Shown in pieces: positions 52,903 to 61,653 of a DNA stretch of 64,000 nt. The stretch's first letter is position 1. Each line of letters opens with the position of its first letter. Both the position numbers and the translations under genes were made by a program. The notes under the pieces are model-generated. The model was not told where the DNA came from. It worked only from the letters and a program-made list of their open reading frames with translations, and searched no databases. Source of the stretch: Streptomyces pristinaespiralis (lineage in GTDB: Bacteria; Actinomycetota; Actinomycetes; Streptomycetales; Streptomycetaceae); contig NZ_CP011340.1 of NCBI RefSeq assembly GCF_001278075.1, forward strand, positions 806,001 to 870,000, read 5' to 3'.

Positions 52903-54198
52903 ATGCTCGCCGTCCTCGGCTTCGCCACTCTGGGCAGCTTCATGCTGCTCGTGATGCGGAAACACCTCTCCGCGTTCACCGCAATCATGCTCACGCCAAT
53001 AGCCGCCGCCCTCATCGCGGGCAAGGGCTCCAAGCTCGGCGACATGATCATGAACGGCCTGGAGACCGTCGCCCCCACCGCGGCCCTGCTGCTGTTCGCC
53101 GTCCTCTACTTCGGACTGATGATGGAGGTGAAACTGTTCGAGCCGATCGTCCAGGCCATCGTCCGTGCCTCGAAGGGCGACCCGGTCCGCATCGTCGTCG
53201 GCACCGCCGTCCTCGCCCTGTGCGTGGCCCTCGACGGCGACGGCACCACCAGCTACATGATCATCTGTTCGGCGTTCCTGCCCATCTACCGGCGCCTGGG
53301 CATGAACCCCCTCATCCTCGCCACCCTCGCCGCCATGGCGCTGGGCACCATCTCCGGCACCACCCCCTGGGGCGGCGCCTCCACCCGCGGTATCAGCGTC
53401 CTGCACCTGAGCGCCACCGAGTACTTCGTCCACATGATCGGCCCGATGGCCCTCACCAGCCTGGCCATCATCGCCGTCGCGTACTGGCTCGGCCTGCGCG
53501 AACGCCACAAGATCGACCCGGGGAAGCTGGCCGCCTACAAGCTGGAGATCGCCTCCGGCGAAGCCTTCGAGCCGGTCAAGGCGGACTGGCGCATGTGGTT
53601 CAACGCCGCCCTCACCCTCGTGCTGATGGCGCTGCTCATCCTCGAGGTCGCCGACCTCCTGGTGCTGTTCATGGTGGCGTTCGTCATCGCTCTGCTCGTC
53701 AACATCCGCTCGATCGGCGACCAGCAGGAACTCATCAAGCGCCAAGCGGCCAACGCCGTCCCCGTGATGATCCTCGTCCTGGCCGCCGGCGTCTTCACCG
53801 GCATCATGACCGACTCCGGGATGATCAAGGCCATGGCGGACGCCGCCCTCGCCGTCGTGCCCGACTCCATGGGCAACCTCATCCCGCTGTTCACCGCCGT
53901 CCTCGCCCTGCCGCTCGGCTTCTTCATGTCCAACGACGCCTACTGGTTCGGCGTCGTCCCCGTCCTCGCCGAATCCGCGGCCCACTACGGCATCGACGCC
54001 AACGAGATCGCCCGCGCCGGCGCCATCGGGCAGATCCTCCACATGATGGGCCCCACGAGCGCACCCCTGTGGGTCCTCCTCGGACTGGTCAAGGCCGAAC
54101 TCGGCGACTTCCAGAAGCACGCCCTGCGCTGGGGCGTCCCCGTCTCCATCGCCTACATAGCCTTCGCCGTCCTCACCGGAGCCATCACCGTCACCTGA
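52903..54198 (+). CDS. CitMHS-family divalent-carboxylate transporter
   Basis: The 431-residue polytopic membrane protein resembles the CitMHS family (citrate-metal:proton symporters) and has about 12 helices. Signature regions are FAVLYFGLMMEVKLFEPIVQ, LDGDGTTSYMIICSAFLPIY, TISGTTPWGGASTRGISVLH, GIMTDSGMIKAMADAA and GFFMSNDAYWFGVVPVLAES. AAGGAG lies 6 bases before the ATG. It is divergent from the FadR-type repressor and the acid-sugar operon, so the substrate is likely a hydroxy-carboxylic acid fed into that operon, possibly as a metal complex. Confidence 0.88.
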   Translation: MLAVLGFATLGSFMLLVMRKHLSAFTAIMLTPIAAALIAGKGSKLGDMIMNGLETVAPTAALLLFAVLYFGLMMEVKLFEPIVQAIVRASKGDPVRIVVGTAVLALCVALDGDGTTSYMIICSAFLPIYRRLGMNPLILATLAAMALGTISGTTPWGGASTRGISVLHLSATEYFVHMIGPMALTSLAIIAVAYWLGLRERHKIDPGKLAAYKLEIASGEAFEPVKADWRMWFNAALTLVLMALLILEVADLLVLFMVAFVIALLVNIRSIGDQQELIKRQAANAVPVMILVLAAGVFTGIMTDSGMIKAMADAALAVVPDSMGNLIPLFTAVLALPLGFFMSNDAYWFGVVPVLAESAAHYGIDANEIARAGAIGQILHMMGPTSAPLWVLLGLVKAELGDFQKHALRWGVPVSIAYIAFAVLTGAITVT

Positions 54199-54424
54199 CC
54201 CGTCGGGCGACACTCTGCCGATCTGCCCGGTGGGCCACTGTCCGTGTGGCCTGCCGGGCAGCTTTCGCAGGGTGGCGGCCGGGTCCGCCGGGGGACGGAC
54301 GCCGTCCGGGAAGGGCCAGGACTGCGCCCTGGACTAAGCCGGCGACGGCGGGAGCCGCGTGGACGAACTCACCCTTGAACGTCGCGTTCGCCGCCGCGCC
54401 CGCCGTAACTCGTGGGTGCCGCAG

Positions 54425-54880
54425 TCAGGCTTCCTCGGGGAGATCGGCGAAGATTCCCTTCAGCAGGCCGGTGGCCTGGCCCACCTCGATGAGATAGCCG
54501 TCGGGGTCGCGCATGTAGCAGCGCAGCTCTGCCTTGCGGTCGAGGGGCTCCGTGAGGAACCGGGCACCCTTCGCCACGGCATGTTCGTAGAAGGCGGCGA
54601 TGTCGGCCACCCGTACATTAAGGAAACTCGACACGTGCTCGCTGCTCGCCGGCACTTCCAGAGTGACGTCCGGCTTGTCGGGGGTGGGCCCGCCGCCCGG
54701 GTTCATGATGATCCAGCTGTTGGCCACCTTCACGATGGCCGGATTCTCCTCCAGCACGACCTTGCCGCCGAAGACGTCGGCGTAGAAACGCCGTGAGACC
54801 GCGACGTCGTTCACCGTCAGGAAGTGGGTGAGGACCAGGCCCTGCTCAGGGGCGGGCAGGTCACCGCGAGACGTCGTCAT
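54425..54880 (-). CDS. VOC-superfamily protein
   Basis: A 151-residue glyoxalase/bleomycin-resistance-type protein (HFLTVNDVAVSRRFYADVFG, SWIIMNPGGGPTPDKPDVTL, ELRCYMRDPDGYLIEVGQAT with the family's terminal Glu). AAGGACGG lies 4-8 bases upstream of the ATG. The substrate is not predictable, and the gene stands alone. Confidence 0.88.
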   Translation of the reverse strand: MTTSRGDLPAPEQGLVLTHFLTVNDVAVSRRFYADVFGGKVVLEENPAIVKVANSWIIMNPGGGPTPDKPDVTLEVPASSEHVSSFLNVRVADIAAFYEHAVAKGARFLTEPLDRKAELRCYMRDPDGYLIEVGQATGLLKGIFADLPEEA

Positions 54881-55275
54881 CGTTCCGTCCTTCCCTTCCT
54901 TGCCCGCCGGGTGGGGCATGTCGTGCCCGACCGCGCCCGGAAGCAGACGGGTACCCGACCTCCGCCCGTCACACCTCCGCCGCGGACACTCGCACCACCA
55001 GAGCGTGCGACTGCTGGGCGCCGCGGTCCACAGGCTCGCCGTCCCCCGAGCCGAAGGCCCCACTGCCGGCGGACAAGTACGGCGTCGTGTCGTTCGACGC
55101 CGCGGAGTCCACGGGTCGGCAAGGTCCGGGTGAAGTGCCGACCGGTGGGCGCCGACGGTCTCGAAACAGGCGTCGGCGACCGTCAGCGCCTCGAGGCTCG
55201 TACAACCTTTCCCCTTCTCGTGCGTCACAAGGGTGTGGCGCGCGGTGCGCCTGATGCCCTGAGGGAGAACTGATC
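54881..55275. other. Gene-free stretch between divergent genes
   Basis: About 395 bp with overlapping shadow frames only. A GAGGGAGAACTG ribosome-binding site near 55260 belongs to the secreted repeat protein. No palindromic operator was noticed. Confidence 0.4.
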
Positions 55276-56520
55276 GTGCCTCGTGCTCACTTCACCCGGC
55301 GGCGGCTTCTCGCCGCCCTCGCCACCGTCCTCACGGTCACCGGAGCAGGCGCGCTGAGCGCCCCGGCGCAAGCTGCTCCCCTCACGGCGGAGGTGTCAGC
55401 CGGAGCGGCCGTCGCCGGCGACGACGTCTCGCTCATCCGGCACACCGTCCCGCCCGTGATCGACATGACCGGCAAGGACTACGTTCCGCTGGAATGGGAA
55501 CTCACCCATGACGGTTGGGCGACCGTGGTCCTCCGCCACCAGCGGACCGGGATCACGACCACGCACCCGCTCGGCAACGGGGGAACACCACGCACGTTCA
55601 GGATGTACTGGGAAGCCTTCGACCCGGTGAACGGCGGCGATGCCCCGAACGGCGACTACACCTGGACGATCACAGCCGAGTCGGTCAACCGCGTTCCTTA
55701 CGACTTCGAGGCTTCCGGGTCGTTCACCGTCGTCCGTAAGCCCCAACCGCACGACTTCAACGACAACGGTTCCCTCGATGTGTTGCAGCGGGACCACGAG
55801 GGCGTGTTGTGGCGGGTCGACACCAGCTACTACGGCAAGTCGCTGAACCTGGCCACCCGCCGACAGGTGGGCGGGGGCTGGCAGATCTACGACAGGATCG
55901 AGGCAACGGGCAACCTCGGCGGGACAGCGGTCGGCGATCTTCTCGCCCGCGACAGGTCCGGCGTGCTGTGGCTCTACCAGGGCGACGGCCGGGGCGGCTT
56001 CGCCACCCGCCTCAAGGTCGGCACAGGCTGGCAGATCTACGACAGGATCAAGGCCGGCAGCGACCTGACGAACGACGGCCGCCCCGACATCGTCGCCTCC
56101 GACAAGGCCGGCGTCCTGTGGCTGTACCCCGGCACGGGGAACGCCGCCAGGCCCTACTCCCCCCGGAAGAAGATCGGGGGCGGCTGGGGCGTCTACAACG
56201 AGCTGAGTGCCCTCGGGAACATCGCCGGCCGCGCGGCGGGCGACCTGGTCGCCCGTGACAGGAACGGCGTTCTCTGGCTGTACCTCGGCAAGGGTGACGG
56301 CACGTTCGCCCCCCGCACGAGGATCGGAGCAGGCTGGAACGCGTACTACCAGATCATCGCCGTCGGCGACGTCACCAAGGACGGCCGCCCCGACCTCATC
56401 GGTCTCGGCACGTACACGGACTACCTTTACCGGACCACAGGCGACTGGCGAACCCCCTTCGCAGGCCGCGAGGAAGCCGTACTTCACTACATCGGGCACG
56501 GCTTCGACCACGTCGCCTGA
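55276..56520 (+). CDS. Secreted VCBS/FG-GAP-like repeat protein
   Basis: The 414-residue exported protein has signal FTRRRLLAALATVLTVTGAG (with RRR, possible Tat) cleaved near AQA. A FlgD-type Ig-like domain of about 100 residues contains EAFDPVNGGDAPNGDYTWTI. Five VCBS/FG-GAP-like repeats follow (GDLLARDRSGVLWLYQGDGR, GRPDIVASDKAGVLWLYPGT, GDLVARDRNGVLWLYLGKGD), forming a beta-propeller-like surface. Such proteins are common Streptomyces exoproteins of unknown ligand. GTG is chosen after GGGAGAACTGATC. Confidence 0.88.
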   Translation: MPRAHFTRRRLLAALATVLTVTGAGALSAPAQAAPLTAEVSAGAAVAGDDVSLIRHTVPPVIDMTGKDYVPLEWELTHDGWATVVLRHQRTGITTTHPLGNGGTPRTFRMYWEAFDPVNGGDAPNGDYTWTITAESVNRVPYDFEASGSFTVVRKPQPHDFNDNGSLDVLQRDHEGVLWRVDTSYYGKSLNLATRRQVGGGWQIYDRIEATGNLGGTAVGDLLARDRSGVLWLYQGDGRGGFATRLKVGTGWQIYDRIKAGSDLTNDGRPDIVASDKAGVLWLYPGTGNAARPYSPRKKIGGGWGVYNELSALGNIAGRAAGDLVARDRNGVLWLYLGKGDGTFAPRTRIGAGWNAYYQIIAVGDVTKDGRPDLIGLGTYTDYLYRTTGDWRTPFAGREEAVLHYIGHGFDHVA

Positions 56521-56622
56521 CACCCGGCCCATCGCAAGAGCAGCGGTGACACGCCGCGTCCCGCCCCTCCGGCAGCCAGACCGCCAAGGGACCGTCGTCA
56601 CCGCGCACTCCGGAGCCTCCTC

Positions 56623-56964
56623 ATGCCTCAGCCCTCCACCGGACCGTCCGAAGCGGACACGTTCTTGGCCGTCTGCGATCACACGCACCTGTTTCCGGGT
56701 GCCCGCTGCCGCCTCCAGCGGCTGCCTGATCCCCGTGCGTTTGCAGCAGACCCACAGCCGATCGACGTGGACCTGAGGTTCTCCGACGGTGTGATCGCCG
56801 ACGCGGAGTTGCGCACGGGAGGACCGGCGGGCCCCGTACTCACCGTCCCGGCCTACACCACCGAGGCCGGAACGCTCATCGACGGCAGAGCCTGGCTGAT
56901 CCGGCGGTTCACCTCGACGGAGGACGAGGTCGAGCTCACGATCGGCAGGCATGCCCAGACCTGA
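56623..56964 (+). CDS. Hypothetical protein, 113 residues
   Basis: A soluble protein with TFLAVCDHTHLFPGARCRLQ and AAYTTEAG-like segments TVPAYTTEAGTLIDGRAWLI and RRFTSTEDEVELTIG. No family was recognised. ATG follows the divergent strand's end by 100 bases, with GGAGCCTC upstream. The beta-rich pattern suggests a small stand-alone domain. Confidence 0.55.
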   Translation: MPQPSTGPSEADTFLAVCDHTHLFPGARCRLQRLPDPRAFAADPQPIDVDLRFSDGVIADAELRTGGPAGPVLTVPAYTTEAGTLIDGRAWLIRRFTSTEDEVELTIGRHAQT

Positions 56965-57020
56965 GCGCTGCCCCGGACCGTCGGCCCCCTCCCGCGCGCG
57001 GCGTCCGGTCGGATCGTCAG

Positions 57021-57361
57021 TCAGAGCTCGTAGACGCGTCCGGTCCGGGCTCCTTCGACGGAGCGGACGTATGCCTGGGCGACGTCGGCGGTGGCGACCG
57101 AGCCCTGGCCGGGGAGGCGGAGTGCCAGTCGGCTGGCGTCATCTCGGACAGCGGCTTGCAGGGGACGGAGCCGGCGGCGCTGACCACGGCGTCCACCGGG
57201 CCGGCGGCCTCGTACAGGGGCCGTGATCCGATCGGGGTCGTCAGGTCGTACCTCAGGTCACCGGAGGTGCGGCCCACCGTCAGGACGTGGTGGCCGCGCT
57301 CGCGCAGGGTGGCGTCGAGGGCCCGGCCCGCTCCGGCGGCGCCGGTCAGCAAGATGCTCAC
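57021..57361 (-). pseudogene. Short-chain dehydrogenase with internal deletion
   Basis: The N-terminal Rossmann part is clear (MSILLTGAAGAGRALDATLR, HHVLTVGRTSGDLRYDLT, VDAVVSAAGSVPCKPLSEMT). At TPADW the frame jumps directly to the C-terminal end of the same family: QGSVATADVAQAYVRSVEGA then RTGRVYEL, which is read in a different frame. Roughly 100 residues containing the active-site Tyr and Lys are missing. The GTG start overlaps the upstream SCO2400-type stop, so it was once part of that transcript. Non-functional. Confidence 0.85.
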
Positions 57362-58110
57362 GTCCTCCCTTGCGGCTGTCCACCAGGGACGGGCACAGCC
57401 GTGGTGCTGGGAGTGGGGCCGCTCGGCGGCGGCGACGGGCTGACGCTGACGGAGGGACTCGCTGAGGGGGTCGCCGTCGGGGAGGACGCCGACTGGCTGG
57501 GACGGCCGTCGGGAGGACGCGGCGTCGGCCCGGCCGTCGCAGGTGGCGGCGAGCTGGTGGCAGCGGGAGCTTGCGGAGCCGGTGACTCCCGGGGAGTGGG
57601 CGTCGCGCGAGGACTCCGCGTTCCGGCACTGCTCCGGTCCCTGACGGCTCCACCTCTGCCCGGGCGCGTCGCCGGACGTTCCGGTGAGCGTGAGGCCGTC
57701 GGTGATGCGGTGACGTCGGCATCGGGCTCATCCGGAGATGCCTGGTCCGGGGTGGGCAGTGCTTGCGGGGGATCGATGGAGTGCTGGGGCAGCAGCGACG
57801 CGCCGGCCAGGCCGCCGAGCACGGCGAACGTGGCCGCCGCAAGAGCCCGAACACCGTACTTCTTCAACTGCGGCGGAGGACGTCGCCGGGCTGCGGGCGC
57901 GTCGGCCGAAGAAGCTGGGGACCAGGCCTCGTCGGGGGATTCGGAGGGGCCGGACCCCTCGCTCAACAGGACGTCCCACACCGCTGTACCGGCTGCCGGA
58001 GCATCCCCGCTCCGATCACCCGGGGGTGCCGCGTCGGACTCGTACGCCCCGCACTCCGGGCACGTCACGGTGCCGTTGAGGGGACGGCGGCAGGGAAGGC
58101 AGTAGTCCAT
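57358..58110 (-). CDS. SCO2400-type zinc-ribbon membrane protein
   Basis: A 250-residue protein of the Streptomyces SCO2400 family. It starts with a zinc-ribbon of four Cys (MDYCLPCRRPLNG, TCPECGAYES) and has an acidic linker and one membrane helix (ALAAATFAVLGGLAGASLLP). A 120-residue Pro/Ser/Thr-rich extracytoplasmic tail follows (SPTATPSASPSVSVSPSPPP). ATG is followed by the invariant zinc-ribbon. Function is unknown. Confidence 0.85.
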   Translation of the reverse strand: MDYCLPCRRPLNGTVTCPECGAYESDAAPPGDRSGDAPAAGTAVWDVLLSEGSGPSESPDEAWSPASSADAPAARRRPPPQLKKYGVRALAAATFAVLGGLAGASLLPQHSIDPPQALPTPDQASPDEPDADVTASPTASRSPERPATRPGRGGAVRDRSSAGTRSPRATPTPRESPAPQAPAATSSPPPATAGPTPRPPDGRPSQSASSPTATPSASPSVSVSPSPPPSGPTPSTTAVPVPGGQPQGRT

Positions 58111-58421
58111 GCGCTCGACCGATCAGTGCGTGGGTCGCTGGAAGGAACCGTGCGCCGCCGACCCGGCCGGGCAGCAGGCAACGGCGGCCGGAGGGCGACG
58201 CCGGCCGGCGTCGGACAGAATCGTGGGCATCTGCGAACCTCACTCACTCACCGGTCTTCAGGTGGGTCACCGGATACCGAGGAAAACGGGGTGCGGTGAG
58301 TCGCCGTTCAAGCATCGACCGAAACGTGGGATACGTAACTCCGCGTCGCCGGACACCCCTTGAGGACGCCGCACTCGCCACCCGGTTCTCTCCTCCGCGG
58401 TCACCCGGGATACTGGTCGCC

Positions 58422-59168
58422 ATGGATGAGGTCCAGGTCGTGGTCGCCCATTCCGAGCGTGCGACCCTGCGCGTCGGTGACGTCTTCCTGAAGGTGGAAG
58501 CCGACCGGGAGCGCATGGACGTCGAGGTCGAGGCGATGGCCCTGGCGCCGGTCCCGACCCCGAGGATCCTGTGGCGCAAGCCGCCTGTGCTCGCGATCGC
58601 CGCGGTCCCGGGGAGGGCGCTCGGCCGCCTCGGCGAGCCGTCGACCGCGTCGCCGGCGGCGTGGGCCGCGGCGGGCGCCGCCGTCCGGAAGTTGCACGAC
58701 GCACCGTTGCCGGCCCGCCCCGGCCGGGCCGGACGGCGCATCGACGAGCTGACGGCGGATCTCGACAGCGAGTGCGAGTTGCTCGTGGCGAACGGCGTCC
58801 TGCCCGCCGACCTGGTCACGCGCAACCGACAGGTCGCCGAGGCCGCGCTCCGGCCCTGGACCCCGGTGTTCACCCACGGCGACCTGCAGATCGCTCACGT
58901 ATTCGTCGACGATGACGAGATCACGGGCATCATCGACTGGTCCGAGGCGGGCCGGGGTGACGCCCTGTACGACCTCGCCACCTTGACGCTCGGACACGAG
59001 GAGCACCTCGGCGACGTCGTCGCCGGCTACGGCACCGACGTCGACCTCGACGTGATCCGCGCGTGGTGGTCGTTGCGCAGCCTGCTGGGAGTTCGCTGGC
59101 TGATCGAGCACGGCTTCGACCCGTCCGCGCCGGGCTGTGAGGTCGACGTGCTGAGATCCCTGATGTGA
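58422..59168 (+). CDS. Aminoglycoside phosphotransferase (APH) family protein
   Basis: The 248-residue kinase-like protein is a member of the APH/choline-kinase superfamily. N-terminal lobe: RVGDVFLKVEADRERMDVEV with the nucleotide lysine. Catalytic loop: THGDLQIAHVFVDDDEITGI, where the usual Asn of HGDxxxxN is His, and the magnesium motif is GIIDWSEAGRGDALYDLATL. The Asp residues of both motifs are intact. Relatives phosphorylate many small hydroxyl compounds, so resistance cannot be inferred. ATG follows the GATACTGGTCGCC region. Confidence 0.85.
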   Translation: MDEVQVVVAHSERATLRVGDVFLKVEADRERMDVEVEAMALAPVPTPRILWRKPPVLAIAAVPGRALGRLGEPSTASPAAWAAAGAAVRKLHDAPLPARPGRAGRRIDELTADLDSECELLVANGVLPADLVTRNRQVAEAALRPWTPVFTHGDLQIAHVFVDDDEITGIIDWSEAGRGDALYDLATLTLGHEEHLGDVVAGYGTDVDLDVIRAWWSLRSLLGVRWLIEHGFDPSAPGCEVDVLRSLM

Positions 59169-59255
59169 GGAGCGCGAGCCGACTGCTGCGAGTGCCTTCT
59201 TTCATGCAGGCCCTCACGTCAGTTCACCGGCTGAGCCCTGCGAGATGATCACTCC

Positions 59256-59919
59256 ATGAGCGAGATCGTCTTGATGTCGGATCCGAAGGTCGCCGCCATA
59301 CCCGTTGCCGAGTGCGGTGGACGTCTCGTGGACGTCCGCCAGGACAGCTCGTTGCTGATCGATTCGCGCAAGCAGGACCCGGAAGATGCGTACGCGTATC
59401 GGCGGGAAGGTGTGGTGGAACGGCTGTTGAGGGCCCAGGAACTTCTCCCGCGAGGCTTGCGACTGCTGTTCGTCGAGGGCTACCGGCCCCCCTCGCTCCA
59501 GCGTGCGTACTTCGAGGAGTACACCGGCCAGTTGTAGGCCGTCCACGCCGACTGGTCCGCCGAGCAGATCCACTCGGCGGCGAGTCGGTACGTGTCACCG
59601 CCCGACATCGCTCCGCACAGCGCCGGCGCGGCCGTGGACCTCACCCTGGCGGATGCCGACGGGCGCGAACTGGACCTGGGCACCCGGATGAACGCGGACC
59701 CCGAGGAGAGCGAGGGTGCCTGCTACACCGAGGCCGCCGACATCAGCACGGAAGCACGCGCCAACCGGAAGCTGCTGGGTTCCGTCCTCACCGCCGCGGG
59801 GGCTCGTGGACTGTCCCACCGAGTGGTGGCACTGGTCCTTCGGCGATCGGTACTGGGCTCTGCTCACCGGTGGGACCGCGGCCCTCTACGGCCCGAAGGA
59901 GATGGCCTCGCCGGCCTGA
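59256..59919 (+). pseudogene. D-Ala-D-Ala dipeptidase (VanX type), nonsense and frameshift
   Basis: VanX-like zinc dipeptidases cleave D-Ala-D-Ala in glycopeptide resistance. ATG starts MSEIVLMSDPKVAAIPVAEC and the reading runs through LRLLFVEGYRPPSLQRAYFE to an in-frame TAG at 59535. The homology continues after it (YVSPPDIAPHSAGAAVDLTL, with the zinc-site HxxxxxxD). At a run of five Gs (59798-59802) one extra base shifts the frame. The catalytic EWWHW region (PTEWWHWSFGDRYWALLTGG) follows in another frame to a stop at 59917. Two independent defects make it a pseudogene unless the assembly is wrong. Confidence 0.88.
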
Positions 59920-59927
59920 CCGCCCCC

Positions 59928-60054
59928 GGGCGTGCTGCCCGAAGTGGGCTTCGACCGGGTCGGTCTCACGGCAGCCACCCGAGAGTGTGGGCTTCCGGGG
60001 AACGGACTGTGGGCCGCGGTGGACGGCCATTTCGGGCGGGCGATCGGACAGTGA
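59928..60054 (+). pseudogene. Possible C-terminal remnant
   Basis: A short frame reads LPEVGFDRVGLTAATRECGL and PGNGLWAAVDGHFG before a stop at 60052, with no start. It looks like the end of a protein, but no family is recognised. Confidence 0.3.
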
Positions 60055-60136
60055 CCCGTTTGGTCCAGGGTGAAACTCGCCTTCCAGGGCACACGAGCCG
60101 AATCGCACGTCGCCGAACCCACCAAGGAGACGAAGG

Positions 60137-60376
60137 ATGAACGATCTGGCGCAACTGTTACACGACACCATGCGCCGTCGACATATGACCCCACAGGCGG
60201 TCGCCGACAAGACCGGCATCAGAACCCCGCGCATCCGGGTCTTCGCAGAAGACGGCTCCAGCGGCCCCATCAGCCCCACCAGAAGTGAACTCACCGAACT
60301 CGCGGACGCGCTGGGCCTGCCCAGGCCACTCGTTCTGCACGCCGCCGGCCTCACCCCCGTCGGCTCCCCGGCATGA
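60137..60376 (+). CDS. Small HTH protein, 79 residues
   Basis: A single-domain Cro/C1-type helix-turn-helix (LLHDTMRRRHMTPQAVADKT, GIRTPRIRVFAEDGSSGPIS, SELTELADALGLPRPLVLHA). AAGGAG lies 7 bases before the ATG. Stand-alone HTH proteins of this size may act alone as repressors or as a partner to another regulator. Its target is unknown. Confidence 0.75.
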   Translation: MNDLAQLLHDTMRRRHMTPQAVADKTGIRTPRIRVFAEDGSSGPISPTRSELTELADALGLPRPLVLHAAGLTPVGSPA

Positions 60377-60592
60377 AGCGCGTCTCGACATCACGCAGCC
60401 CGACTGCGCCGAGCCGGACCGCGCAGCGCGCCATCCGCACTGCCGGGCTCCGGTTCCCGCCCCGCCGCCGTCGTTGATGGCGGGGTACCGGCGTACCGCA
60501 GGACAAGGCGTCGGTTTCACGACCGACGCTGTCCTGGCGGTGGCCGCGGCCGGATTTCGCCTCCTTCACCCGGCTGCATCGGCATGCCCAGG

Positions 60593-61558
60593 TCAGCGCA
60601 CCCTTCCGCGTGGTTTCAGCGCTGTCGCCGGCAGCGCGGGCGCCGGGAGCGGAGGGCCGTCGTAGCCCTTGACCTCGCCGAAGCGGTTTCCGTTCATCCA
60701 GTCCTCGCGGGCCTCGGCGATCTCCTCGTGGGACCGGCCGATCCAGTTCCAGAACATCACGATCTCCTCCTCGAACGGCTCGCCGCCGAGCAGCAGCAGA
60801 CTCGCGTCCGAGTCGGCGCGCAGGGGCAGTTCGGAGCGGCCGCAGCCGAGGTAGAGCATCGAGCCGGGCAGGACCGGAACGCCGTCGACATGGGCCTCGC
60901 CGGACATGGAGAGCACCGCGTACTCGAAGTCCGCCTCGAGCGGCAGGCGGGCCTCTGCGCCCCGGGCGAGGGTGAGGTCCGCCCCCACGAGGGGCGTGTA
61001 CGTCGTGCCCGGTGAGGCCGCTCCGTCGAGGGTGCCGAGGACGACCGTCGCGCTCAGGCCGGGGGCGGTGACCTCCGGCAGTTCCGTGTGGTGCTGGAAG
61101 TGCGGCTCGATGCCGCGGTGTGCACCGGGGAGCGCCACCCACAGCTGGGCGCCGTGCAGGAAGCGGGCGTGCGGGCGGGGGCTCTCCTCCGAGTGGCTGA
61201 TCGCCCGTCCGGAGGTCATCAGACCGAGCTCCCGGGGACGGATCGTGGCCAGAGCCCCCGTGCTGTCGCGGTGCAGGACCTCGCCCTCGTGCAGCCAGCT
61301 GACGGTCTGCAGGCCCATGTGCGGATGCGGCGGCACCTGCATGCCCGGCTCGTCGGCGATGTCGTCGGGGCCGTAGTGGTCGACGAAGGCCCAGGCGCCC
61401 ACCATCCGCCGCCCGAGGTTGGGCAGCAGCCTGCGGACCTCGGTGGACTCTCCGAGCGGGACGCGGCGGGGGCTGAGGAGCTCCCGGACGGGCTCGGCGA
61501 CGACGAAGCCACGCCCGCCGCATACGGAGGGGGTGGCCTGACGATCGAGATTGCTCAT
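60593..61558 (-). CDS. Pirin-family protein
   Basis: A 321-residue bicupin. The N-terminal cupin carries the metal site PPHPHMGLQTVSWLHEGEVL and HRDS, with the conserved HSEESP and a final Glu in this family. Pirins bind Fe or Ni and may act as quercetinases or redox-dependent cofactors. Further conserved stretches are GRRMVGAWAFVDHYGP, LGLMTSGRAISHSEESPRPH, AVLSMSGEAHVDGVPVLPG and LLLLGGEPFEEEIVMFWNWI. The ATG is a good start close to the N-terminus of homologues. Confidence 0.9.
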   Translation of the reverse strand: MSNLDRQATPSVCGGRGFVVAEPVRELLSPRRVPLGESTEVRRLLPNLGRRMVGAWAFVDHYGPDDIADEPGMQVPPHPHMGLQTVSWLHEGEVLHRDSTGALATIRPRELGLMTSGRAISHSEESPRPHARFLHGAQLWVALPGAHRGIEPHFQHHTELPEVTAPGLSATVVLGTLDGAASPGTTYTPLVGADLTLARGAEARLPLEADFEYAVLSMSGEAHVDGVPVLPGSMLYLGCGRSELPLRADSDASLLLLGGEPFEEEIVMFWNWIGRSHEEIAEAREDWMNGNRFGEVKGYDGPPLPAPALPATALKPRGRVR

Positions 61559-61653
61559 GGGCCCAACCTATGCCGGTGCGGGGGCCGGGGATCCCCGTTC
61601 CGCGCCCCGGATTCCCGCCGAACGGCGTCGGGTCTCTCCCACCGCCGTGCCGT

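Noticed and set aside
52879..54213. A 444-residue minus-strand frame opposite the CitMHS transporter
   Set aside because: Extreme Asp/Gly/His/Glu composition is the antisense image of hydrophobic helices, not a protein.
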